This document shows positions 1-6,800 of a stretch of 12,140 nucleotides of DNA, one piece after another. Position 1 is the first letter of the stretch. Each line of letters starts with the position of its first letter. The notes under the pieces are model-generated. The model saw nothing but the letters and a program-made list of their open reading frames with translations. It was not told the origin of the DNA and made no database searches. The DNA is from an uncultured Candidatus Poseidoniales archaeon. Its GTDB lineage: Archaea; Thermoplasmatota; Poseidoniia; Poseidoniales; Thalassarchaeaceae. The position numbers and the translations under genes were made by a program. The stretch is taken from positions 1 to 12,140 of the forward strand of contig CATMIM010000004.1 of NCBI GenBank assembly GCA_950068635.1, written 5' to 3'.

Positions 1-1038
1 CTCTGCAATCGACTTCAACTCGTCCAGAGTGAGGTCGACCCCACGATTGGCCAGCCTCTCGAGCAGTTTGTCGTAGAGCGGGCCGACATCGGTGCCGACA
101 TCGATGTTGAGGATGCCCGCCAGTCGTGACAATTCACTCAGCAGCAGGTCGGCATCGACATTATCCTTCTCAGCAAGTCTTCCATCGAAGCCGGAAGCCT
201 CTCTGAGCCAGGCGACGGTCTCGGGGTAGATCGACTCGTAGATGGTCGGAGTCCCAGCCGCTGCCCAGCAGAAGCGCTCGAGGCCGTAACCGGTGTCGAT
301 GATCTGCAGTTGCATCTCTCGGTAGCGCTCGCCCTTGACCTCGATCTCGCCTTCGGAATCCTCTTCGAGGTTCATGAAAACGAGAGTGGCCAACTCCAGA
401 CCACCCACGATGACCTCGACCGCCGGGCCGGCGTTCCCTCCCCCAGCCCAGGGGTTCTCGACGTAGGTTATCTCGGACTCAGAGATGCCCAGGTGGTTCA
501 CCAGCAGGTCATCGCAATAGCGCACGCACTCGTCGATCCAATAGACGACATCTCCGTCGTTGGGCCGGTTGAAGCAATGATGCGCCATCATCTCGAACGT
601 AGTCAGGTGGCGACCTGAACGACCTACTGCGGCCACGTCCGTCAGGCGGATGCAGGGTTGGCTGATCGTCAGCGGGTTGGCCGGTGGCGCAACATCACCA
701 GAGGTCACATGCGGTTGGAAGTCAGCGATGCTGGCGATGGTCAGGTGAATGTCGTCGCGCCAGCGAGCGATTACCGGGTAAGGCTCCACACGGACATGGT
801 CCTTACCCTCGAAGTATGACAGGAAGGCCTCGCGCATACGGTCCTTGAGGGCACGGCCTCGCTCGGGGAATCCCGGGATGATCGGTGCGCCGATGAAGGT
901 GTACTCGTCCTCGACGGTGTCGCCGCAGGTCTCGCGCCCGGGGTCCCGGCTCCAGAACCAGAGGTTGGTGACGCGGCAGGCGCGGCGGGTGAAGCCGGCT
1001 TCAGCGAAGAACGGGATGTCGATGTCGCCCCATGCCAT
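1..1038 (-). CDS. alaS: Alanyl-tRNA synthetase, archaeal type (N-terminal 346 residues; C-terminus beyond window)
   Basis: Charges tRNA-Ala with alanine in the cytoplasm (class II synthetase). The reading frame is open from ATG at 1038 to the left edge, so only about the first 346 of the usual ~900 residues are present; the rest of the catalytic and all editing/C-Ala domains lie outside. Visible family signatures are a start MAWGDIDIPFFAEAGF, a class II motif 2 region GRSGRHLTTFEMMAHHCFN (around residues 138-156) and a motif 3-like IDTGYGLERFCWAAAGTPT (from residue 247). The N-terminal extension before the catalytic core marks the archaeal type. The zinc-binding part of that extension keeps C21 and C38, but the partner cysteines usual in archaeal homologues are not seen. 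Start: ATG 1038 has a GAGGTGA Shine-Dalgarno-like sequence 7-8 nt upstream; an in-frame GTG at 1047 lies inside that site and is less likely. Divergent from rtcB. Identity is very secure. Confidence 0.97.
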   Translation of the reverse strand, partial: MAWGDIDIPFFAEAGFTRRACRVTNLWFWSRDPGRETCGDTVEDEYTFIGAPIIPGFPERGRALKDRMREAFLSYFEGKDHVRVEPYPVIARWRDDIHLTIASIADFQPHVTSGDVAPPANPLTISQPCIRLTDVAAVGRSGRHLTTFEMMAHHCFNRPNDGDVVYWIDECVRYCDDLLVNHLGISESEITYVENPWAGGGNAGPAVEVIVGGLELATLVFMNLEEDSEGEIEVKGERYREMQLQIIDTGYGLERFCWAAAGTPTIYESIYPETVAWLREASGFDGRLAEKDNVDADLLLSELSRLAGILNIDVGTDVGPLYDKLLERLANRGVDLTLDELKSIAE

Positions 1039-1057
1039 TTGGCTCACCTCGCGTGTG

Positions 1058-1078
1058 CGGCCCCCTTATCGGGGGCCG
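1058..1078 (-). promoter_or_regulatory. GC-rich hairpin in the presumed alaS leader
   Basis: A perfect 8-bp stem (CGGCCCCC / GGGGGCCG) with a 5-nt loop lies 20-40 nt upstream of the alaS start, just 5' of its Shine-Dalgarno-like GAGGTGA at 1044-1050. If alaS is transcribed from the TATA-like CATATG near 1111-1116, this would sit in the mRNA leader. The stem is seen directly; a regulatory role (RNA structure or protein operator) is inference. Confidence 0.4.
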
Positions 1079-1092
1079 ACCTGCGGGCCCCA

Positions 1093-1136
1093 CTTGAAGG
1101 CAATAGGCGGCATATGGGCACAGAAACCGCTTCAAG
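1093..1136. promoter_or_regulatory. Divergent alaS/rtcB promoter region with inverted repeat around CATATG
   Basis: CTTGAAG (1093-1099) and CTTCAAG (1130-1136) form a 7-bp perfect inverted repeat with a 30-nt spacer. The palindrome CATATG (1111-1116) lies almost exactly at its centre. CATATG is the most TATA-like sequence in the 137-nt gap. Starts about 25-30 nt to either side would give leaders of roughly 36 nt for rtcB and 48 nt for alaS. One box could serve both directions, with the repeat as a possible operator. Promoter assignment is inferred. Confidence 0.35.
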
Positions 1137-1175
1137 GGGTGGATGCCGGCTGCGGTGCGTCGCGAGGAGCCACCC

Positions 1176-2651
1176 ATGGATGCCGGATGGAAAGAACACG
1201 TCGAGCAGGATGCCGAGTGCGTGTTCAGGATCCGCCAGCACGGGGAGATGCGTACCGATGCCCTGCTCGTCACCGACGAGGCTCACTGGTCCGCCCATTC
1301 GGACGACCGCTCTCCCGGACAGCTGGTGAACACAGCCACCCTTCCGGGCATCGTCGGCGAGGCGTGGGCGATGGCCGACTGGCACTTCGGCTACGGTTTC
1401 CCCATCGGTGGCGTGGTCGCCACCGACATCGACTGGGGCGAGGAGGGGGGGGTCATCTCACCAGGGGGTGTCGGCTTCGACATCAACTGCGGTGTTCGGC
1501 TGTGCACCATCGACATCGAACTCTCCGACCTGCACGACCTGAAGGGGCTGGCGCGCAGGCTGGCGAACAGGATACCCGCAGGTGTGTCATCGAAGGGCGG
1601 AGCCCGACTCGGCGAGGGGGACCTGCAGCAGGTGCTCGATGAGGGTGCGAAGGCGGCGGCGGACCTCGGGCTGGGATTCCACGAGGACCTGGCGGCCATC
1701 GAATCCCACGGCCAGTTGGAGGGGGGCGGCGGACTCAGCCAGCGGGCGATGAAACGGGGTTCGAAGGCGCTTGGCACCCTCGGGAGCGGGAACCATTTCT
1801 GCGAACTGCAGGTGGTCGAGCGCATCGAGGACGAGAAGGCCGCGGCGGCGTTCGGATTACGCCTCGGCCAGGTGTGCGCCATGATCCACACCGGCTCACG
1901 GGGACTCGGTCACCAGGTGTGCAGCGACCATGTGTCGGCGCTCGAATCAGAATACCGTGGACAGGGAGATGCGTGGCACTCCGACAGGTGGGACATCACG
2001 CTCCCGGACAGACAGTTGGCTGCGGCACCCTTCCACAGCCGAGAAGGTCAGGCGTACTTCCAGGCGATGCAGGCGGCGGGCAACTACGCGTTCGCCAACC
2101 GCTCCGCGCTCACCCAGAACCTGAGAGACGTCCTGCGCGAGCATATCGGGGGCCCTGATGCCGAGGTCGAGGTGCTCTACGACGTCTGCCACAACATCGC
2201 CAAGGCGGAGCAGCACGAGGTGCATGGAGTCACCTGCAACTGCTGCGTGCACCGCAAGGGGGCGACCAGAGCCTTGGGTGGGGACCACCCGGAACTCGCA
2301 ACCCGGTTCTCCGGGGTCGGTCAACCGGTGCTGGTCCCCGGGGACATGGGCACCGCTTCGTGGATCCTCGCTGGCCCCACCTCCGGCGACAACCGTGCCT
2401 TCTCATCCTCCTGCCACGGAGCTGGGCGACGCCTGTCACGCACCGCCGCACGCCGCGACGTCGACAGCCAGCAACTGCGCCAATCCCTGCTCGACAAGGG
2501 CATCCACGTCCACGCCCGCACACCGAACGTGCTCGCAGAGGAGGCGCCCGAGGCGTACAAGGACGTCGACGAGGTGATTCGCCTGACGGCAGGCGCTGAC
2601 CTGGCCCGTCCGGTGGCCCGTATGCGCCCGTTGGCGGTCATCAAGGGGTGA
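1176..2651 (+). CDS. rtcB: RNA-splicing ligase RtcB (3'-phosphate/5'-hydroxyl RNA ligase)
   Basis: GTP- and Mn-dependent ligase that joins a 2',3'-cyclic phosphate or 3'-phosphate to a 5'-OH. In archaea it seals tRNA halves after intron removal, and it is also linked to RNA repair. The 491-aa product carries the whole signature set in order: FDINCGVR with metal ligands D102 and C105; GTLGSGNHFCELQ with H207; HTGSRGLGH with H238; YDVCHNIAKAEQHE with H339; HRKGATRA; VPGDMGTASWILAG; SSCHGAGRRLSR with H414, matching the guanylylated histidine (H404 in the Pyrococcus enzyme); and a C-terminal PVARMRPLAVIKG. Length is close to that of archaeal RtcB (~480 aa). Start: ATG 1176 is preceded by GAGGAG about 7 nt upstream; an in-frame ATG at 1143 would add 11 unconserved-looking residues and has no clear ribosome site. 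The downstream glycosylase starts 4 nt after the stop. No archease (the usual RtcB partner) is in the window. Confidence 0.97.
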   Translation: MDAGWKEHVEQDAECVFRIRQHGEMRTDALLVTDEAHWSAHSDDRSPGQLVNTATLPGIVGEAWAMADWHFGYGFPIGGVVATDIDWGEEGGVISPGGVGFDINCGVRLCTIDIELSDLHDLKGLARRLANRIPAGVSSKGGARLGEGDLQQVLDEGAKAAADLGLGFHEDLAAIESHGQLEGGGGLSQRAMKRGSKALGTLGSGNHFCELQVVERIEDEKAAAAFGLRLGQVCAMIHTGSRGLGHQVCSDHVSALESEYRGQGDAWHSDRWDITLPDRQLAAAPFHSREGQAYFQAMQAAGNYAFANRSALTQNLRDVLREHIGGPDAEVEVLYDVCHNIAKAEQHEVHGVTCNCCVHRKGATRALGGDHPELATRFSGVGQPVLVPGDMGTASWILAGPTSGDNRAFSSSCHGAGRRLSRTAARRDVDSQQLRQSLLDKGIHVHARTPNVLAEEAPEAYKDVDEVIRLTAGADLARPVARMRPLAVIKG

Positions 2652-2655
2652 GCGC

Positions 2656-3285
2656 GTGCCCGAAGCAGGTGACGTGCCCGATTACTGGGCGCAGGCGAAA
2701 CAGGAACTCTCTGCCGTCGACCCGGTACTCGCAGGGTTCATCTCTCGTTATGACGGTGAGGTGCTGGCCACCCGTGGCGACCTGTTCTTCACGCTGCTGC
2801 GCTCGATCGTCGGGCAGCAGATCTCCGGAAAGGCCGCCGCTGCGATCTGGGACCGCGTCGTCTCACTCGTGGGCGAGGTGGCTCCCCATCATGTGCTCGC
2901 ACATCCATTTGATGAGCTGCGTGAGTGCGGTCTCTCCAATTCGAAGACGCGCTACATCGTCGGCATCTCGGAGGCCTTCCAGTCTGGCTTCGGTGAGCGC
3001 AGGTGGGAGGACTTGTCGGATGAACAAGTGGTGGCGAAGTTGTGTGAACTCAAGGGGGTCGGCGTGTGGACAGCCGAGATGATCCTCATCTTCACCTTCC
3101 TCAGGCCAGATGTCTTCCCAGTCGGTGACCTGGGCGTCGTCAGGGGAATCGAGAGGCTCTACAACGATGGCGAAGAACTCACGAAAGCGGAACTGCTGGA
3201 CCTTGCCGAGGGGTGGCGGCCATGGCGGACTGTGGCGACCTGGTATCTGTGGCGGAGTCTGGATGCTGAGCCTGTCGAGTACTGA
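2656..3285 (+). CDS. AlkA-like DNA-3-methyladenine glycosylase (HhH-GPD family)
   Basis: Base excision repair enzyme expected to remove alkylated purines such as 3-methyladenine. The 209-aa product has the AlkA-type core: RSIVGQQISGKAAAAIW in the N-terminal helical half (around residues 49-65), the helix-hairpin-helix LKGVGVWTAEMILIF (from residue 132), and the catalytic Asp in FPVGDLGVVRG (D158). The 20-residue spacing from HhH Trp (W138) to D158 equals that from W218 to D238 in E. coli AlkA. It lacks an N-terminal TBP-like domain like that of E. coli AlkA, so it is the compact form. There is no C-terminal Cys cluster, arguing against EndoIII/MutY. It starts with GTG at 2656, 4 nt after the rtcB stop, with AGGGGTGA overlapping the rtcB end as ribosome site, so the two genes are probably co-transcribed. 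T4 tracts at 3447-3450 and 3456-3459 could end this transcript, weakly. Exact substrate range is not readable from sequence. Confidence 0.93.
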   Translation: MPEAGDVPDYWAQAKQELSAVDPVLAGFISRYDGEVLATRGDLFFTLLRSIVGQQISGKAAAAIWDRVVSLVGEVAPHHVLAHPFDELRECGLSNSKTRYIVGISEAFQSGFGERRWEDLSDEQVVAKLCELKGVGVWTAEMILIFTFLRPDVFPVGDLGVVRGIERLYNDGEELTKAELLDLAEGWRPWRTVATWYLWRSLDAEPVEY

Positions 3286-3436
3286 TCCGACGCGCCGCGA
3301 TGTAGGCGACAGCAGCCCACCAGAGAACCTCCAAAAGAGCGAGGGTGGCCCCCAATGCGAATCCGACCTCGGTGTTGATCGTGTCAATACCTGTGATGCC
3401 GGATGCTTGGTTCCATGCCTCTCCCATGCTGGTCAT
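3179..3436 (-). CDS. Small single-pass membrane protein (hypothetical, 85 aa)
   Basis: Not recognised. From ATG 3436 the product begins MTSMGEAWNQASGITG, then has one hydrophobic stretch of about 24 residues (EVGFALGATLALLEVLWWAA followed by VAYIA) ending in Arg-Arg, as in a single transmembrane helix with a positive inside flank, and a polar tail rich in Gln, Ser, Thr and Pro. It lies 22 nt after the stop of the 63-aa coiled-coil gene on the same strand, suggesting an operon. The nearest purine-rich ribosome-like site (GGGAG) is ~14 nt upstream, farther than usual; ATG at 3427 is an alternative. The 3' 107 nt overlap the end of alkA antisense. The tail may therefore be an open frame created by the GC-rich opposite strand, which lowers confidence. 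Confidence 0.45.
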   Translation of the reverse strand: MTSMGEAWNQASGITGIDTINTEVGFALGATLALLEVLWWAAVAYIAARRISTRQAQHPDSATDTRSPQSAMAATPRQGPAVPLS

Positions 3437-3458
3437 TTGCCGCTGGTTTTCTCCCTTT

Positions 3459-3650
3459 TCACATACAATAGCCCTTTCTGGGCTGGTTGGGAATCTGTGG
3501 TGCTGCACCGCTCTGGATGCCGTCTGCCTCCTCCATGATGATCGTCAACAGGGTGGTCACTAGTTGACGTAATTCCTCCACATCGGTCTGCAGTCGTTCG
3601 ACTTCAGTTGCAATCTTCTCCTTTCGTTCATCGTTGCCTGTGTTTGTCAT
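3459..3650 (-). CDS. Small coiled-coil protein (hypothetical, 63 aa)
   Basis: Not recognised as a named family. It has a charged N-terminus (MTNTGNDERKEK), then a very regular coiled coil: I13, V17, L20, V24, L27, V31, L34 and I38 follow a strict 4-3 hydrophobic spacing across about four heptads with Glu/Arg/Lys/Gln between. A short polar tail rich in Pro, Gln and Asn ends in RKGYCM. Such periodicity is unlikely by chance in a shadow frame, and the frame falls in a gap with no competing gene. ATG 3650 has AGGATGGG just upstream and a TATA-like ATTATATG about 55-60 nt upstream. Expected to be a soluble dimer or bundle. The small membrane protein gene follows after 22 nt. Function unknown; a regulator or membrane-protein partner is possible but unproven. 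Confidence 0.65.
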   Translation of the reverse strand: MTNTGNDERKEKIATEVERLQTDVEELRQLVTTLLTIIMEEADGIQSGAAPQIPNQPRKGYCM

Positions 3651-3663
3651 CGCATCCCATCCT

Positions 3664-3711
3664 GAGGAATCTCTTCCTCGACTAGCCCGGCCGTTCGCGC
3701 AGGCATATAAT
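3664..3711 (-). promoter_or_regulatory. TATA-like box and leader hairpin for the small-gene pair
   Basis: On the minus strand, ATTATATG at 3711-3704 is a good archaeal TATA candidate. Start of transcription would fall near 3680. Immediately downstream, GAGGAA / TTCCTC (3664-3679) forms a 6-bp stem capped by GAGA, which is a GNRA tetraloop only when read on the minus strand. That supports an RNA transcribed toward the 63-aa gene. The hairpin ends just before its AGGATGGG site. Role in translation control is inference. Confidence 0.4.
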
Positions 3712-3715
3712 GTTT

Positions 3716-3885
3716 ACAATGAACCAGAAATCGCCGCGCGTGTTTCCGCGCGTTCGTTTGTTCTCCGTGGGTCCGAAACCGTTGTCGCGCGGCGATGTGA
3801 GTTGACATTGTCCATTGAACACGCGCGCGATCACGCGCCCGAACAGTGACAGAATCTTTGATTGCGCGCGAAAACGCGCGATTCT
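3716..3885. repeat. Cluster of CGCGC(G) tracts forming inverted repeats
   Basis: Within 170 nt there are seven alternating CG tracts (3735-3740, 3747-3752, 3786-3791, 3822-3829, 3834-3838, 3865-3870, 3875-3880). An 11-bp perfect inverted repeat, ATCGCCGCGCG (3730-3740) with CGCGCGGCGAT (3786-3796), is enclosed by a second pair, ACAATG (3716-3721) with CATTGT (3806-3811). Further small hairpins are CGCGCG-AAAA-CGCGCG (3865-3880, with AGAAT/ATTCT outside at 3851-3855 and 3881-3885) and GCGCG around CGATCA near 3825-3838. The last hairpin lies just past the stop of the giant gene and could act as its 3' end. An 80-codon minus frame crosses the region but is Arg-rich mainly because CGCGCG reads as Arg-Ala. 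Possible roles: structured RNA, protein-binding array or terminator; undecided. Confidence 0.6.
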
Positions 3886-3898
3886 TCATGATGGTCGG

Positions 3899-6800
3899 TC
3901 ACGGATTCTCGTCACGGTAGGCGACCAACTGCTCAATCGACCAGCCGTTCTCCCGATAACCGAGCAGGGTGTCGTCGGGCCAACCAGGCAGCTGTTCCCT
4001 AGCACTGGAGAGCCAGTCATCAACAGACTCCGGTTCAACTTCCGGTGGCGTCTGCTCGGGCAGGGGCGCGTCTGCGGGGACGGGTGCCGTCGGGCTGGGC
4101 TCCGCGGGCGCGGCGTCGAGCATCTCGGTCGCCATCGCCTCGGCTTCTTCCCACGCCTCCTCGTCATCCCAATCCTCGCGCCTTCGCAGCATCACCGCGG
4201 CGACGGCGATGATGCCACCGAGCAGAATGATCACGAGCAGGAGGATGACCAGCCCGATGCCTGCCCCGGTCCCCAAGCCCAGGATTCCTCCAGTGCCCTC
4301 CTCCTTCTGCACGTCCACCTGAGGGTCGACCGCGAACATGTTCTCTGCATCACCATTGAGCATGATGTAGAGGTCCGGCTTGCCGCGGGCCCACGCCTGC
4401 CAGGTGAAGATCAACTCCTGCTTCTGGTTGGGGGCCATGTCGGCGATCCACTGGCTCTCGTATATCTGGAACCGGCCATCGTCCAGCTCTTCAAGGAAAG
4501 TCACGTTCACCGTGCCCATGGTCGTGCCGTCGTTGCGCACTGTCACCTTGATGACGACGTCCTCGTTCACCTGTGGCCTCACGGGGTCGACCTCGAACTT
4601 GGTCACAACGGGGTCGAACACGCGGATGAGCAGTTGTGGAGCGCGGGGGGTGTCCACGGTACCCTCACCGAACAACTCGTTACCCGCCAGGTCGTGTCCT
4701 TCCAGCCAGATGGCGATCTGGTCACCCGATTGCAGGGTGACGTCTGCGGACGGAGTCAAATTGACATCTCCTGAGTAGGTCCAGATGTCGCCGATGTGCG
4801 CCTCGAGCGGGATGGGATGAGAGCCACCTGAACCGATGATCTGCAGGCCGCCACGCAGGTAGACCCAGTGCACGATCAGGTCGTCGTCCTCGGGCATGCC
4901 GCCCGCCTCGATGACGTTGACGCGTACGGGCACACTCTCTAGCCGGTCGGTCTCGACCGCAGTGAGGATGCCCGGCGCGAACCCCGGGACCGGAGGTGTG
5001 CTGTCGATGGACAGCGAGATGTCGAGGTTAGGCGCGCTGGTGACCGTGCCAGGGATGTTGAGGATGTCGAGCGTGACTGGGAGGGCATTGGTGGATGGAT
5101 AACCCACGGGAACGGACATCGACAGGTTGAACTCCGCCTCTGCGAGGTTGATGGTCGTCGATTCGAGGACACCGTTAGCGGACATCGCTGCGAACAATTG
5201 GAGGCCATCGGGAATCTCGGGCAGGGGTGCGCCGGAACCAGCGTAGATGACGGTACCGGTGATCGCGAACATGTCGCCCTTGCCCAGATGCAGCCGGTCA
5301 GGGCCGGATTGTGAGAGCGGCTCGGTCAGGTCATAGAGCATGTTCACGTCGGCGGTCAGCTGGTTATCCAACTTCCAGCGCAGCGCGCCGATGTTGTTCT
5401 CGGAGACCACGGTCTGTGTGTCGTCGATGATCTGCACCGCGGGCATCAGCCAGTTGTTGCCGAAGACGTTGGGGAAGTCCCAGTCGAGCACGAAGGTCAT
5501 CTCGACGAGCGTTGTGGTGTCGGTCACCGGGGTGATGCTGCCGGAGACGGGGGTGAGGTAACTGCTCTGCGCACCCGTGAGCACCTGTTCGCGCGGGTCG
5601 AAGTGCAACTCACCGATCGGTGCTGAAGGCACCCCGGTCAGGAATACGATGATGTCGTCGAGGGTCCTGATGCCGTTCGAATCCTCCACATGCATAGTGA
5701 CGGTGTGTTGCTGTCCAGAGAGCAGATAGTCGTCCACCGTGCTCAACGAGAGGGTGGAAGTGTGCAGGGAGGTGGGCATTTCCATCCCAATGACAACGGT
5801 GGCCTTGTCCTCATCCAGACCGGGGCCACCGCTGTCGGTGAACGGGTGACCGGCCCAATCGGTGCCTTCTATCCAGAGGCTGACATTACCGTTGGTTGGC
5901 ACCTGTGTCACGGAGAAGCTGTCGAACAGGACAGTCTGCTCTGCGCTCGTGCCGGCCATCGACAACTGCTTGGTCGTCGACTGGTACTCGTCGAGGTCAG
6001 GGGTGCCGTCGTCATTGTCATCGTCCACCCCTTCGCGCCAGTAGTGGAGAGTGACCTCTTCTCCGAGCGCCTCCTGGTCGGTGAGCGTCACCCGCAATGA
6101 GAGCGCTGAGAACGGCTCCCAGACGTAGCCGTTGGCATCGAGGAGTCCGTTGCTGGTGAGCACCTGTAGATCCCCCGCCACCGGGGCGGAGATGTCTGAG
6201 ACGACCACGACGGTGTCCAGCGGTCCGGTCTCGTCATCAGCATTGTTCGTGCCGCTCGCTGGGCCTACGCGCACTATCCGTGGGATGACGGTGTGCAGGT
6301 CGGAATCGATGGGCATGGTGAGCGTGCCACTGAATGAGCCGTTATCGTGACCTGCGAGCACGCTGTCGACACCAGAGAAATCGACGCCGACGCTGTAAGC
6401 GTTGGTCTGGGGGCGTTCGGCCACGGTGTTCTCGAAGCGAACAGTGCCGGAGAGAGCCAAGTCTGATCCCCCCATGACGAAGAAATCCTGGTTCGGGTTG
6501 ATGGGGATGAGTCGGCCGAACTGGTCGCGCACCTCGAACAGGTCGATCTGCAGATCGTTCTCGACCGCCGAGATGCCCGGTCCGCCTGATATGGCGAATG
6601 CCGGTGACAGCCCCTCACCGGTCTGGTTCAGGCCGCGCACCATCCAGTCGATCTGGTCGACATCATCCCACAACCACGTGACATCGAAACGCCACTTGAC
6701 CTCCCAGTTTCCGTTGACCTCGCTGACGCTGGAGGAGGCATCCAACGGCGCACGCATGCTGCCCCACACCTGGCTGAACGTCCCACCGGAGGCTAGGTCC

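Noticed and set aside
1143-1175. Upstream in-frame ATG for rtcB
   Set aside because: Adds PAAVRREEPP-type residues unlike the family N-terminus; the downstream ATG at 1176 has a good GAGGAG site.
3760-3785. Possible origin recognition box (TCTCCGTGGGTCCGAAACC)
   Set aside because: Only loosely like archaeal ORB sequences, a single copy, and no Orc1/Cdc6 gene nearby.
3647-3889. 80-codon minus-strand frame between the giant gene and the 63-aa gene, sharing an ATGA overlap with the latter
   Set aside because: Very Arg-rich because the CGCGCG tracts read as Arg-Ala, no ribosome site, spans a TATA-like box and inverted repeats. The ATGA overlap is suggestive but alone not enough.
3815-4774. Long plus-strand frame antisense to the end of the giant gene
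   Set aside because: His/Gln/Arg-rich with no domain, fully opposite a strongly supported coding frame; typical shadow of GC-rich sequence.
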